A DNA stretch of 64,000 bases, taken from positions 1,349,999 through 1,413,998 of the forward strand of contig JANVCC010000021.1 in the NCBI GenBank assembly GCA_025345505.1, given 5' to 3'. Below, one piece after another: positions 11,800 through 25,500 of this stretch; positions within the stretch are counted from its first letter, which is position 1, and every line of letters begins with the position of its first letter. The notes below the pieces were generated by a model that was given only the letters and a program-made list of their open reading frames with translations, was not told the DNA's origin and searched no databases. The position numbers were made by a program, and so were the translations under genes. This DNA is from Todiramphus chloris collaris (taxonomy: Eukaryota; Chordata; Aves; Coraciiformes; Alcedinidae).

Positions 11800-13991
11800 T
11801 TTCATCACACCACCATATTCTCATTCTTATATTGCATTTTTCTGTGTTCTTAGATTAGATGCAAGGTAGGCGACTCTGTTCAATTTGTGGCAGCGTCTCT
11901 CTTTGTGCACAAATAAAATCCCCCTGAAGGGCTTTGCTTTATAACAAATATATTTTTGCGACTGAAAACAGGAAGGAGAACAGTGAAGACTGCTGTACAC
12001 GGTAGTATGCTAACACTTCAATTCAAACTTTATTAGAGTAGCCTGACCATGTTTATCCTGCTAATTTAACTGCTTATTAGACCATTGCTATCGCATCGTG
12101 CGATCCACAAAACAAGGCTGCCAAATACCCCTTTACTACCACGTGGTTCAGAGATCTCTTTTGTCATTCTCTATTTTGTATTTGTGCATACCATGTGCCA
12201 GTGAATCAGTCCCCTGACGAGGCTCATTTGAGTCTAGCTCGAGTCGTGCTCACTTTTCTACACGTAAGGAGATCTAAGCTCTGTCAAGACAGAGCGTGCA
12301 TGGATTTGTTGGTCTAATCTCCACCCCATTTGGTGATGCTAGGTTTAAAATTAGAACATATCAAATTAGAATCGTGGTATTTGAAGTAGTGTTGACACAA
12401 AAGGGAATCATCCACTGCATAATACCTACAGCCCTTCAATGTGTCTAATAAAGGAACGTGTTTTATTGTAATCTAACTCTAGACATTTCTAGACATTTAT
12501 TTGATATTCTGCTCTGTGATATCTGAGATCTACTCGAGATAATAAGAATATATTGCATGAAACAAAGCACTATATGACCTCAAAGTATATTTTACAATTG
12601 TATCTTAAAAGCATTCTTCCTTGTTGCTTACATCAAGAACCTTCATGAGCAGCTATTCTGGAGCCAATTATGTCCATAAATGTGTCTTTATAGGTCCTGT
12701 TCTTACCAACTGCACACGGGATTTGTTCTAAGCACGTGAATTGATTGCAACGGAACCCATGAGCAAAGTTGTTGTGGTGATTAACTCAGTGGCAAAATAT
12801 TTGCAACACACCGACCTCCAGGTTTTTACCCTTTGCTTTATGAACGGTGCTACCAGCTCTGAGCAGGATACAACAATAGGCACAGAATTATTGTCAGCAA
12901 TGGCTGCTACCTCTAGTCACTTATGAATTAAACATCTGCTGTCTCACATCGGAAAATGTTTCAAAAAATAGTTTGCATATGAAAAGGATGACAGTAAAAG
13001 AGGTTTCAGTGAAGAAATCTTTGCCTGGCTGTGAACACGGCAGCCTTGCTGCTTGCTAAAAAGTTTGCCAGAAGTACCTCACCCTTTGCATTATTGTCTG
13101 AGAGAATCTGATGCCCTAAATTTCATTTAATATCTTTTGCTTAGTGTTTCCTGTTGGCTAAATCTGCATCTTCAGAGCCACCTAGATATGAGATGACATA
13201 GCAAAGTAATCAGAATGTGGATTACCTGAATCTAAGTTTTCATGTAGGCTCCCACATGAGAGAGCCCAGTTGAAAATGTCTTTTTATTTTAAGCACTGAT
13301 GAGCTCACTGGAAAAAGTTTCCTATCGTGATCTGCCACAAAAAAAACATGGCCAATGAAATAATGATACTATTGAGAGGTAGGAGATGAACATAACCACA
13401 ACAAGCAAACTTTCAGCTAAATATAAAGAATTCAGTGCTAGAATATATCAAAATGATTGTAACCTGGCACTACTCGGAGTTAAACATAAAACTCTTGTTC
13501 TCCTGGAATAACACCCTGATGCTTGTAATCAAAACCCATTTGAAGCACTGATGTCTGTTTCTTGATGTCAGGAAAAGAGATTAAGGGGGAAGGAGAGATC
13601 ACTGTCATCTTTCATACTCCAGAATGTACTTTGAAAAGGTCATAGTGAGACCAGGGAAAGAGAAAGAATGTACCATCCACCACCACTCCAGGACATGTTG
13701 TAAAGTTGTGAGCCAGCACCACAAGCAAGGTTATAATAAGAATGATGCCTAAACTCAACGAAATACCTGGCAGCAATTGTGGCTTATTTAACCCACGCAG
13801 GTTTAGGTTTTAAGGGCAAGAATTTAAAGGCAAGAAAGGAGATGACATTGTAAGTTTTGCTGTGTGTTTTCGTTCAGACTCAAGGAGACAGCTGAGCGTG
13901 TTTGGTAGGCTGGACTCAGGTGACAGCATGGAAATCTCAGCGATGCTCCATGTTATATATAGGGCCCAAATTATTCAGATTTCCTGTCTTT

Positions 13992-14019
13992 AATAAACAA
14001 ATAAACAAACAAACAAAAC
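13992..14019. repeat. AAAC/AAAT tetranucleotide repeat
   Basis: AATAAACAAATAAACAAACA-type units, imperfect. Confidence 0.8.
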
Positions 14020-14559
14020 CCCACAGATGTGGCAGCTACGACATGGCTCTTAGGCCTTCAGATGTCTGCATAAATAATAAATGTCTTCCCTGCTATTCTC
14101 TCTATTGCATGTAGACACTCCATGGCATTGGTACGTTTGCTAATGTGGGTAATTTCATTTCAGTCTCTTTTTTTTGTCGTTGTTGTTATTATTATTTTCC
14201 TCCCAATCTTTCCTTCTATCTATCTCCCCAGTGGCTAAAAGTTTAATGATTAATGTCCCGTTAGGGAGGAACAAGAAGATGGCTTCAGCATTATTTATTT
14301 ATTATTCTTTTTCTTAGCTGGCAATTGAATTATCTACTCCCTATTTAAGACCCTTCTAATGAAAATGTCAGTTACCATGAACTAAATGTTCTTTAATAGT
14401 AGTAGTACATAGCTAGCTAGTAGAGCAGAATAGGAGAGAGGGGAAAAAAAGCAAACTCAGGTGTAGAACTGTGCACATCTACATATGGAAGTAGATAACC
14501 ATCTTGCAGGAACCAATGGATTCATTCTCAGTGCACCCTGCAATGTGTCCAAATCTTTC

Positions 14560-15361
14560 TCAGTGACATGCCCAAGGGAGGAGATGCCATCCAAAGGCAC
14601 CTGGACAAGCTTGAGAGGTGGGCCCGTGTCAGACTCATGAGGTTCAACAAGGCTGAGTGCAAGGTCCTGGGCAACCCCTGGTAACAATACAGGATGAGGA
14701 ATGAAGGAACTGAGAGCAGCCCTGCAGAGAAGGACTTGGGCGTGCTGGTGGATAAAAAGCTGGACATAAGCCCACAATGTGCACTTACAGGCATCCTGGG
14801 CTGCATCAAAAGAAGCATGACCTGCAGGTAGAGAGGTGATTCTGCCCCTCTGTTCTGCTCTGGTGAGACCTCACCTGGAGTACTGTGTCCAGCTCTGGGT
14901 TCCTCAGTACAAGAAAGACATGAACCTGTTGGAACGGGTCCGGAGTTCAAGGGGCTGGAACACCTCTCCTTTGAGGACAGGCTGAGTGAGTTGTGGTTGC
15001 TCAGCCCAGAGAAGGGCTCTGAGGAGATCTTATTATGGCTTTTCAGTACTTACAGAGGGCTTATAAGAAAGATGATACAAACTTTTTAGTAGGGCTTGTT
15101 GTGATAGGACAAGGGGTGAAAGTTGTAAAGGTAAAGAAGTTAGACTTAGACTATTTATAAGGAAGAAATTTTTAACAGTGAAACACTGGAATATATTGCC
15201 CAGAGAGGCTGTATATACCCTGTCGCTGGAACATTCAGAGCCAGACTGAACAGGGATTTAAGCAACCTGATCTAGTTGAAGATGTCTCTACTCACTGCAG
15301 GGGGGTTGGACTAGATGACCTTTAAAGGTCTCTTCCAACCCAAACCATTGTATGATTCTAT
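14560..15361 (+). mobile_element. CR1 LINE, about 0.8 kb, 5'-truncated
   Basis: Begins within the C-terminal part of the reverse transcriptase ORF (CACCTGGACAAGCTTGAGAG, CATGAGGTTCAACAAGGC), continues through the end of ORF2 (GGTGAGACCTCACCTGGAGT) and the 3' UTR (GTGATAGGACAAGGGGTG, ATTGCCCAGAGAGGCTG), and ends TCTTCCAACCCAAACCATTG plus the tail. Stops and frame changes are many, so it is dead. Confidence 0.92.
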
Positions 15362-15523
15362 AGGAGGGAAATTTTCCCATATTAGATGGTACATCAGGAT
15401 CTTCAAAGGGCAAAGTTCTCAACAATTCAGGCTAAACAACCTATTTATGGTAGTTGGTATCCAGTATGACTACATGGTGGGGTTCTTTCCAAAGGAGAAG
15501 CAAAGCAAATTTGTTCATTTGCT
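15362..15523. other. Unassigned spacer between two CR1 copies
   Basis: 162 bases that match neither flanking CR1 in a way I can see. Confidence 0.5.
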
Positions 15524-16232
15524 ACAGGCTTGGGGCAGTGTGGTTGGAGAGCTGTCTGGCGGAGAGGGATCTGGGGGTTCTAATTGACAAGAGAATGAAG
15601 ATGAGCCAGCAGTGTGCCCAGGTGGCAAAGAAGGCCAAGGGCATCCTGGCCTGGCTCAGAACCAGTGTGAGCAGCAGGAGCAGGGAGGGGACTGCCCCCT
15701 GTGCTCAGCACTGGGGAGGCCTCCCCTCGAGCACTGTGTCCAGTTTGGGCACCTCAGTCCCAGAGAGATCTCGAGGGGCTGGAGCGGGGGCAGAGGAGGC
15801 AACGGAGCTGGGCAAGGGGCTGGAGAAGAGATCCTCTGAGGAGCGTTTGAAGGAGCTGGGCCTGGTTAGTTTGAGGAAGAGGAGGCTGAGGGGAGCCCTC
15901 ATCACTCTCTCCAGCTCCCTGACAGGACATTGGAGAGAGGCTGGTGCTGGGCTCTGCTCTCAGGTGATCAGGGACAGAACCAAAGGGAACGGCCTCAAAC
16001 TGAAACAAGGGAGGTTTAGACTGGACACTAGGGAAAAATTCTTCATGGAAAGAGTGGTGAGATATTGGAATGGGCTACCCAGGGAGGGGGCTGAGTCCCC
16101 ATCCCTGGATGTGTTTAAGCATCTCTTAGATGTGGTGTTGGGGGGATATGGTCTAGGGATGAACTTGTAGAGTAGGGTTAATGATTGGACACAATGATCC
16201 CAAGGAACTTCTCCAACCTAAATGATTATGTG
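15524..16232 (+). mobile_element. CR1 LINE, about 0.7 kb, second subfamily
   Basis: Same orientation as the copy just upstream but of a different subfamily, with a GC-rich body: GAGAGGGATCTGGGGGTTCT, ATGAGCCAGCAGTGTGCCCA, AAGGGCATCCTGGCCTGGCT, GGAGAAGAGATCCTCTGAGG and GGGAACGGCCTCAAACTGAA, ending TCTCCAACCTAAATGATTAT. The 238-codon open frame at 15454-16170 lies largely inside it and preserves a corrupted CR1 translation ([18 protein letters not shown]). Confidence 0.93.
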
Positions 16233-17218
16233 ATCTATTGAATTCATTAGCAAAACAGCTTTTATAACCACACTAAGCCATCATTCAGTGTCCTCCATGT
16301 TGACTTTCCTGAAGTTTGGACTTACACAGATTTTTTTTGACCCCTTCTATCTCTCTGAGCTGCAGAGATGAAATAGAAACTTGCGTCAAATTCTCTTTCA
16401 CTTGGGATATCACCAGCTCCTTATGCTCTCTCATCCCTGCTCCCCGTGCAGGAATGGCCAGTGTGCTCAAGCAGTTCCCTTCCTCCTTGCTCGAAAACAT
16501 AGCAGACTGTAATGTGGTTTATCTGAAGGTGCATTTCCATCTAGGCTTCCCCATGAAATAGAGGCCAGTTGAAAATGTCCTTTTTCTTTAACCACTGATG
16601 ATGATCCCTGCATTTTCTTACTTACACACCCTTCTAATCACTGGGGTTTTAGGCAGTAGTTCAGGGCTAAGCAACCACTCAGACGCTGGATTCAGCAGAG
16701 AAGTTGTGCTCTGGCATTTCTTACTTTTTAGAGAATGAGAAGCTTTGGGGCCCAGCATGCCCCCAGACTCAACAGTGCACCCCATGGCATTATGCAGGCT
16801 GACAGCTTTCTGGGCTTAGGGGTACAGTGTTAAGGACACTTCTCAGTTTAATCTGAGATACTCTTTGACTATCAACAGATGAAGTCACGTTGAATTTTAA
16901 ATGGTGCCACTCTCATGTGGATAAAGCCCTAAACGCTCTGGTTTTATCACAGTTTAAAGCTGGTGAGAATCTCAAGCACTTTCATTCATCCATAAGTATC
17001 CATAAGAGATACTTCCTAAGGGCAAGTTTGACCTAGTGCTGGCTGGCCCTTGGCACAAGGAGGGTGACTACAGCATGTAAAGTGTGTGTGCACGTGCAAG
17101 GGCACACGCATACCTCTGTGTGTGTTCCCACACTCTCCCAAGGCAGTTGTGCATTTTTTTAAACTCTGTGTCTGCATTTCACTCCCATTTCTGGTCTATC
17201 AACCATCTTCCAAGACAC
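16233..17218. other. Intergenic, nothing recognised
   Basis: No gene or confident repeat. A short CA/TG-rich segment lies near 17090-17130. Confidence 0.5.
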
Positions 17219-17375
17219 GAATCACAGAATCATAGAATCACAGAATGGTAGGGGTTGGAAGGGAGCTCTGGAGATCATCGAGTCCAATCCCCCAGCCAGA
17301 GCAGGATCGTGCAGAGCAGGCTACTCAGGAACAGATCCAGGCAGGTTTTGAAAGTCTCCAGAGAAGGAGAAGAAA
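17219..17375 (-). mobile_element. CR1 3' fragment
   Basis: Minus-strand CR1 end: octamers AATCACAGAATCATAG, then GGTTGGAAGGGAGCTCTGGA, GATCATCGAGTCCAATCCCC and AAAGTCTCCAGAGAAGGAGA. Sequence beyond about 17375 no longer follows CR1. Confidence 0.88.
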
Positions 17376-20300
17376 ATACAACCTCGTCATCTTCCACTCT
17401 GGCCAAATCCCTAGAAGAGGGCACAGAGAAGGTGCAGCATCTGGCACATGTCTGCTGTGCCTGATGGAGCTCCTGAGCTCCCAGCGGGCTGTGCAGCTTG
17501 CCATAACCTCCAGAGTAGGCATGTTTGTGCGAGACACAATCTGGCCCATAGTTTCATATAATCCCCTTAATTTATTGGAAAAATAAAGACTAAGTTGTCA
17601 CTCAGAGCGATGTTTCCTTTTTTCTAAGGATTATTGCTTTTTAATTATTGTTTTAAGTGGATAGTATGCGTAAACGTCAATGAAAACAGGTTAGAAATAT
17701 GACTAAAAAAAAAATTAATTATGTGACATGAATTAGATTTTTTTTTTTTTATGAGAGTAACTGGAAAAGACACCAGAACACACCACATTGAAACACAGAA
17801 GCTGTCAGCTCCATTGGTTCCTCTTTCAGTCCACCGTCAATTACAGAGGACTTGTAGCAATTTCATTTAATACTGAAGGGATTGCATTAACGAGGGTATA
17901 AAGGCTGACAAAGTATGTGTTTTGTTCAATTTGCTACTGTTTTAATGAACGCGGTTTTAGATTTTCTCCAAGTTATTAGATTATATGCGTTGAATGAAAA
18001 GCAAGCGAGCAAAGTTGCAAGGCATACGACGTTGCTTTTTAAAGCGGAAAGGAAATTGAGTCTAAAGTTCAGCAAGTGGTGACTTATTTCCATTGCAGAT
18101 GTTTCTGTGAAGAGATTCTGTTAAGATCTAAAACGGCTGCTAAATGTACAGACACCTAGTGAAAGGGCAAATCTCTGCAGCAGTTAGAAGCGTGTAAGAA
18201 TGGGAACACTGGATCAGACTGAAACGTCCTGTTTCAGTGGCTCCCCATAAGACCTATGGGAAGGAAGTCAGAAAAGGGCAAGTACTTACAGAGCCACCAA
18301 ACTGGAGGGCAGTTCCCTTGTGGGTCCAGCCTCACAGTCCCTCCCGCTGTGGTCCCAGTCTGCTCTGGCTCTCCAGTGGAGTCCCCACACTGCCTGTGGT
18401 TGCCATCCCAAAATTTCAAGGGTGTTGAGAGTGAAAAGTAAAATCACTGAACAGAATTAGTTCTGTTCTCACTCAAACCAGGACAGGGTAAAAGGAAAAA
18501 AAAAAAAAAAAAATAGGCAGGTAGTTTGGGAGTAATGAGAAACTATCCGATGGTAGAGGAATTAGTATCACATTTGCTCAAGGGCCAAAATTGCATTCCC
18601 TGGAACACAACAATCAGTGGGAAGTCAGCTCCTCCATAACTCAGTTCCAACAATCTGCAATTTAGTGTCAAAAGTTAATCTATACTTAATCATATGTAAT
18701 AAGTCTATAAATAAGAGCTACGCATGCCAGAATGAAGGGCATTAGGATGTCTGAAATACTGTGAAATGGATGACTAATTGATTTATTTTGTCTAAAGCAT
18801 CACTGAACGTAGAGTTACTTTCAGTGGGGAGAAATACCACTTATATTTCCTACAAGTTACCACAAAGTATTGGGTATTATGGGACTGACATTCTCTTTCC
18901 TATCTGCCAGGGAAACCTTATAACAGGAACTCACAGCATGACATTGATAAATGACTTCACTCTGTAGTTTTTGCCCCATATTCCTCAAGTGGGATTTTTA
19001 AATGGCGATGAATAACTGCTCTCCTCGCAGAGGTGTCAGATACCCCAATTTTACATTGTGTTAATATTTGTATGCACAACATTTGAGAACTTTGAAAGTG
19101 AAACACCAGATAGAGACAAAAATTGCATTAGAGCCTTTTAGCCAGTTTGCATGCATAGAACAATTTATAAAGATGATGATGAACAAAGCCAGGCAATTTG
19201 GAGATTCTAGTGGGTGAATAAACACTGAATGAATATGAAGAAATAAAGGAGTGTGAATAGATATTTTTTTTGCTGCTGTTACTGGCAGTAGAAAAGTGTT
19301 TCAGGCTTATCCAAAACTGTTTATAAAACTCTTGATAAGCTGAGGTCTGGAAATGTGTGCTTTGGATTTCAGCAGTCTTCTTCCAGACTTAGGAACTTCA
19401 TGGTATTTTAAAATAAAGACAGAGGGAATTCTGAAATATTATTTGACTATAGATATCTAAACCATTTCATTCTTTAAAAATCAACGGCTTCTTTTTTAGC
19501 AAAGTCAAAGGAGAGATGACAGTATTCCAGTGTCACTGGATGTTCATTTTCCATTCAAATAATTTCAGCTGCCAAAGTTCAGCTGAGCCCTATTAAAAGC
19601 ACTGAATTAGGATGAAGCACTGCTGCAACAGATGGTGGGATGTCCCAGCATATCCAGGATGGTTTAAATGTACATACTCACGTCTCAAAAACCTGTAAAA
19701 TAAAAGCGGTGTTAGTTCTTCTGATTCATTTTTAAAGCAAAGAACATTTCCATGTTTTCCAGTTCATAGAGCATTTCCAATTTTCCGGAGACTGCTGTGA
19801 CTATTTAACTACATTTTACAGTTCTCCCACCCTCGCTCTTGACATGAATTAGGGAAAAAGACAGAGACGCGTAAGCTCTGTTATCAGCTCGTTTCTCTTT
19901 TAAATCAAAACTTTTGATGTTTAAAGAAGAGTTGTGGAGAAAAGAAAGTGCAGCTTGAGGCTATGATACAATGCACTTAAAGGTCCCAAAGGCAATATTC
20001 TTAACATGTACAACCAACTCCGAAACATAACCTAGGAATGTAAATGTTAGTGCTGGGCAATTCAGTTCACGTTTCCTGACAGTGTTTCAATTTTTAAAGG
20101 CTTCTTATCTAAACACCCAAAAGAGCTAAAGATCACTTAGAATAATTATTTTGATCTATACTTACCGAGCAGTAGCAGCCTATGAGAAAGTATTACTATG
20201 TACGTGTCCAGGTGATTAAATCATCTGCTCATACCTGTTTTCATCACCTTAAAATTATTTTTCAGTGCACAACTGGGACACTAGTTTCGTCAGTACAAGG

Positions 20301-21603
20301 GTGTGCCAGGGGGAATCCTACACCTATTTTATTTATTTGTGTGTATAACATTATACACACTGACGAGGTTTAGGATGAATCAAGAAATTATTCTTCCTCA
20401 TGATATTTTTGTTCAAATAACTGAAATACTACAGTATTTAATGGGAATGCCCTCTCTTTATTTTTATTCCTGAATATTATTTTTTAAACAAAATAAAGTA
20501 ATTTTTTTTTGTTGTTGTTGTTTTCTGTGGATGCCTGCAAAACCTAAGGAAGGATCCACAGAAAACCTAACTTCTCTGGGGACCAAGGACATCTTTAGAT
20601 ACTTGCAGTATAAGTACCTGAGGAGAACATAATGGGCCCTGTCAAATAGATGTGCTCGTTGGCATGGCTGTGAGACAATGGCACCAAGTTCAGCACAGAG
20701 CGTGTTGGTGACATCTACTTTCATTCAAAACCATCATAACATTGGATCAAGGTGACCTCTGCATTTTGTATGGCAGGTCATTGAATAATACAAAGCCCAC
20801 TGAGGTGCCAGGATGAGAACTCAAGGCTCTCTTCTGCCTTTGTACGGAAACGCTAAACCCTCTGGCTTTTTCAGTCACGAGCCTTGCAGAAGTGGCATCA
20901 ATTATTCTTCATGAATTAGTTTGTATTTTACCCAGACAATTAACTTTCTTTCTAGAAATAATAAAATAAATAATAATAATTAAAAAAAAAGATTGAAAAG
21001 GTATTCTAAGTCTTAATTTGTCCTGACACCAACGTTGAAATGCACTCCAATATACATTAAAGGCACACAATTGTCATATCAAGAGGTAAATCTCATGTCT
21101 TTTGTAGTATCGACACACTTGCCAAACATATATTCTGGTCTGTGAAAGCATAAAGAGGGGTTTTTTTTTCCCTACAGGATTTTAGGAGCACAAACCATAT
21201 ACGAAATTCTTTTCTTCCTGGAGAAAAAAAAAAATATACGTGTTTTACAATGATCCTCTCCTATCTCAGGAGGGCTAGAAGGGACACTGGCAAACTTTGT
21301 CTCACCCTGGCATGTATGCAAGTGCTTCAGAAGGTTGAAGAACAGAAATGAAAAATATGCAATGGAATGAACTTCTGAAGAAGAGAAGCAAAACCAGTGG
21401 TTTATTTGTGGAGAGTGTAGTGATGGAAACAGCAGGACAATTTAAGATATGAATTTTTTTTACTGCTGGGTCACGGTAAATCAGAAACTTATATTTCTGA
21501 TAGCATTGAACATAAACATTCCCATACTGAATCAAGTCAAACTTGCATCTAGCTTGCTGTCCTGCCTCTGACAATGGCAGTAGCACATACTTTGGAAGGA
21601 GCA
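17376..21603. other. Intergenic, no gene seen
   Basis: 4.2 kb of AT-rich DNA with almost no young repeats, apart from the ancient fragment at 18193-18290. It holds T-, A- and TTG-type homopolymer tracts (17737-17750, 18498-18514, 20503-20523). No coding exon seen. Confidence 0.5.
18193..18290 (-). mobile_element. Ancient CR1-like repeat fragment
   Basis: The string TAAGAATGGGAACACTGGAT CAGACTG... CAGTGGCTCC... GTCAGAAAAGGGCAAGTACT resembles the end of an old amniote repeat (CCATACTGGGTCAGACCAAA..., then GCAAGAA..GGGCAAG). It is the same family as the copies at 21604, 45740 and 55560, and in the same orientation. Confidence 0.45.
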
Positions 21604-22560
21604 TAAGAAACAGGACAGATGGAAAGCAAATCTTCCCCAGGTATAACCTTTCAATAGCAAGCAGTTTGAGGTTTATGGACTTCCTCGGCCAGAGGGTGCA
21701 TTCACAACATTGATTTTAACAGCCACTGATAGAGCTCCTTTCCATGCATTTGTCTAATGGATTCTTGAGCCCATTTATAACTTTGACCTCCACAGCTTCC
21801 TCTGGCAATGAGCTCCACAATTTAATTATGCATTGTGTGAAAAAGGACTTCATATTGCTTGCTTCAAACCAACTGCCTGATCATCTGAGTGCTTGCCTGG
21901 TTTTTATAGAATGAGCAATAACAGAATCACAGAATCATTAAGGTTGGAAAAGACCTTCAAGATCATCAAGTCCAACCGTCTACCCAACATTACCATGACC
22001 ACTAAACCGCATCCAATCTAACCTTTCTCTGGCACAACTTAAACCCATTTCCTCTCATCCCTAGTTACTTGGGAGAAGAGACCAACCTGATACAGGCCAG
22101 GATGCCATTGGCCTTCTTGGCCACCTGGGCACACTGCTGGCTCGTGTTCAGCTGGATGTCCACCAGCACCATCAGGTCCTTTTCTGCCAGGCAACTTTCC
22201 AACCATTCTTCCCCAAGCCTGTAGTGTGACTTTATATACAGCTATCACATCTCTCCTCCCCCAGCTACTTTCTTGACTTAAGACTAAGTATCTTTCTTCC
22301 TACCAATGCCATTTCAAACTTCTAATCATTCCTGTAGCTCTCTCCTATACCTTTATCAAGCTCTCAAGCGCTTTGACATGGAAGAGAACCACACGTTTGC
22401 AGGTTGTGGGTAGACCACAATGTTTCCACAATACTGTACTGATCCTTTCCTGTGCAATTAGTTCCCTGATTGGTCTGAGCACTTATTTACCCTTTTTTAC
22501 CTCTGCTGAATATGAAGCTGGGACCTTCACTGTGCTATCTGCAGAGACTCTGAGATCTCC
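21604..22560 (-). mobile_element. Ancient CR1-like LINE, interrupted
   Basis: Two pieces, 21604-21920 and 22224-22560, follow one old element read on the minus strand. The left piece has GATTTTAACAGCCACTGATA, CATGCATTTGTCTAATGGAT, ACCTCCACAGCTTCCTCTGG and TCCACAATTTAATTATGC. The right piece has ACAGCTATCACATCTCTCC, ATGAAGCTGGGACCTTCAC and CAGAGACTCTGAGATCTCC. A younger CR1 sits between them. The high divergence indicates an insertion far older than the young CR1 copies. Confidence 0.7.
21921..22223 (-). mobile_element. Younger CR1 nested in ancient CR1
   Basis: Begins with the octamers ACAGAATCACAGAATCATTA, then GGTTGGAAAAGACCTTCAAG, ATCATCAAGTCCAACC, CCATTTCCTCTCATCCCTAG, TTGGCCTTCTTGGCCACCTG and GTCCTTTTCTGCCAGGCAAC. 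An internal deletion has removed the middle of the 3' UTR. Its ends coincide with the break in the older element. Confidence 0.9.
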
Positions 22561-25500
22561 ACTGTAAGGATAATGGCAAATTTATGCACTCCTGTTATAT
22601 TTTGGTAGCTTTCTTTATGTCTGTTTTCTTTATACTTGGAAATAGAACACATAAAAAAAATAATTCTGTGAACTAAAATACTGGTACAGAACCCATTGGA
22701 TTTGAACTAGAACCAGGCACCTTCAAGAACATCACCTTCAGTGATTTAACATGCAAGTAAACAAAGAGCCTGCATCTTGACATATTCTCACTTCATCCTT
22801 CCTACCTTGCTCTTAAATGCCAACACACGGGTTTGTAGATTTGCTAATTCATTGGCATGTTTCTGAGCAATGTTAAACTTCCCAGCTTTTGCTGATGTCA
22901 AAAGGAGTCAAGACTGGTTATCCCTCATAGAATTGGACCTGAAAAGTATTGTTCTGGTAACTGTTTATACTATGTGACATTGTCACTTCCATACTATTTG
23001 TGGAGCTTGATGCTGGGAAAAATGAATTTCTAGAGAGGTTATGAAAGATCAAGGATGCTATAATGTCATCATAATTACATGTAACTTGGGCATCAGCATT
23101 ACATAAAAGCATATTGAATGCTTACTTAACATAACATTTGAATAAATCATGTTTAAAATCATGTTCACTGAAACATTTATTTCGGCTAGAGTCACATAGT
23201 TTAAGCTTCTCATAAATAAACATTTTTTGGCATTATTTATGAAAACTTGGCTTGCATCCACTTAATTTATACTTTAAAAAATAAGAGATAGCTATATGAA
23301 TCTTATATTTATAGCAGAAACCTCCATCGTCTGCTGCTTACTGAGGTTTCAGCAGATCTACAATGGTAATTCAATAACTGTGTCTATAATATCCTGGGAG
23401 TTTTAAACACAGTTTCCCATTTTTGAATTTGGCATTTCCATCTGTACTTTCTTACTTTTCTTGATAGGCTTCTAGGTACTAAAAATAATTTATTAGTGCC
23501 TATCATGCTGGGTGACAGCAGTGCCCTTGAACACATAACCTGGTTAACATGGGCTGAACCTCCTAGGAAAAGTGAATTTTACTGACTCATTGGCACGGGT
23601 GCCTCTCTGCTTCTGTAGTTTCTGGAGGGGCAGTTTGCAAGGTGAGCTGAATAATCTTGAGGTACCCAAGAAACCCAGAGGCAGCTGTTCCAGGGAGGAA
23701 GATTTACTCTGAGATTTTGTACCCAGCTTTTGCAACCAATAGTTACTGCATCAAAGCCATGTACTGTGGGCTTAATTTGGTCTCTGTTGTGTATGCTGGG
23801 TCAATCAACAAAAGTATTGTCTTCACTGCGAAACAAAAAAAAAAGGCTCAAATATAATGAGGTGTGCATTCTCCAAGCCTATGGAGAGGGAGGTCAGCAT
23901 TATGTTTGCTTTTCTTCCTGGTTATAAATGTCTCATGTCAGGTGGACAGAGTTCTTCCAAGAGTAGAAAAAGAAAGTATTTTTTTTCTCAGTAGTGTTTG
24001 GGTGCTTTCAGAATCTGAAGCTAAATATCTTGCTTTCTTATTATTAGTAGTGTCTTCCAAGCTATACATTTTAGACTATGTATTATATTTTCATGCTGAA
24101 TCATGTCGTTAGATATATAACATCAACAGTACTTGTTAAGCATTCTGTGATTCCCTAGCACTGCTTTGTCGTCTGGCCTTAATCCAGAAGGGGCTATTAC
24201 ATTTCACTCTCCTCAAGACTATTTCCAAATGAATATATTTAACTTAACTTCCGCCTTTATAAGATGTTGTAGGATTTAAAGAGGTGACAAAAAGTGATGG
24301 TTGTTGTTCACAACTGAACTTGCATTTAGTTAAAGGACTCCAGCAATTCCAAAAATTTCATACTAATTTAGCAGATTTCCTGTTTCTTCGCTGTCTACTT
24401 ACCATCAGCAGAGTTATTTTTCATGGAGCTCCAACTTAAAGATGTATAAGGCATCTTGGTCTGATAAGCCTTTGGAGGGCAATATGCTCAATGTGCTGAA
24501 ACATATTCAGCCTTCCTTCCCATTAAATCACCATGAATGGGATTTACCTTATGTAATATTACATACTCCAAACTTAGATGTCCGGCTAGTTATAAGTTAT
24601 GCTCATAGTTATTAGGTACTTCTGGAGGGTGATTAATCTACACTGTTTCAGTCTTTTTCAGCCTTTGAGGTTTCTTTCAGTCTTTGGAATTGCTTACCCT
24701 CCCTCGATGATTATTAAAGTAGCCCACGGTTACTGGCTCAGGCTTACACATTTAATCTCTCAGCAGCAAGGAGGAATCCCAACTAGAGACATTCTGAGGT
24801 GTGGTATCAACCAGAAGTTGTGTGGCCATTAGAAAAGCAGACAAGGTCCTTACTTTGAAGTTCAGAAAAGTCCAAATATTCCAGTATGGGTTGTTCCTGG
24901 TGTTTTCTGGTGTTGTATTGGGTGAGTGTTCAATAAAGATGGAGAGAAAGAAAGGGGAAAAGATGAGTTACTATTTTAGTTACTTTAATATTCCTAAATG
25001 CAACACATTAGCTCTTTCTAGCAACAAAAACTCCACCAGCAGCAACACTGGAACCATATGCCCTCCATTTGATTTACCATCAATGACTGCCTGGCTGCAC
25101 ACAGAACCTCTCTGCCTAATAGTGGCTCTAGGCAAGTGCATGTATAATATTCAAAGCAGTTTTGTTCTTTTATTAAAGTTGTGATAAGGATGCAAAGCAT
25201 GTTAATGGGAATAATCAATTATATAATGATATTCCTATACAACAAAGTGCTTTTAATAGAAGTACTTTTAGTGTGGTGCTTTTGTGATGGGGGAATTACT
25301 TTCAGAAGCATGTCTTCTGTTAGTGCCAGGCAGACAGCAGCAGTAGGAGACTTCTGTAAGAGATGAACTCCATTTACTCATCATTCACAAGAAGGCATTT
25401 TTCAATGCAGAGACTAAAGGATTTTACCACTCTGCTGAATAAGAGAATTTCAACATTGAGATGTGTCTACATTTTTGTAAGAGAAGGAAAAAATTTGAGT

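Larger units (their letters stand above)
11313..14559. other. Intergenic, no gene seen
   Basis: Three kilobases of AT-rich, CR1-free sequence. It contains an AT microsatellite at 11773-11799, an (AAAC)-type stretch at 13992-14019 and T/TTG-rich sequence near 14167-14195. No coding exon recognised. Confidence 0.5.

Noticed and set aside
15454-16170. 238-codon open frame as a possible gene
   Set aside because: It lies largely inside a CR1 copy and translates a corrupted end of CR1 ORF2 and its 3' UTR.
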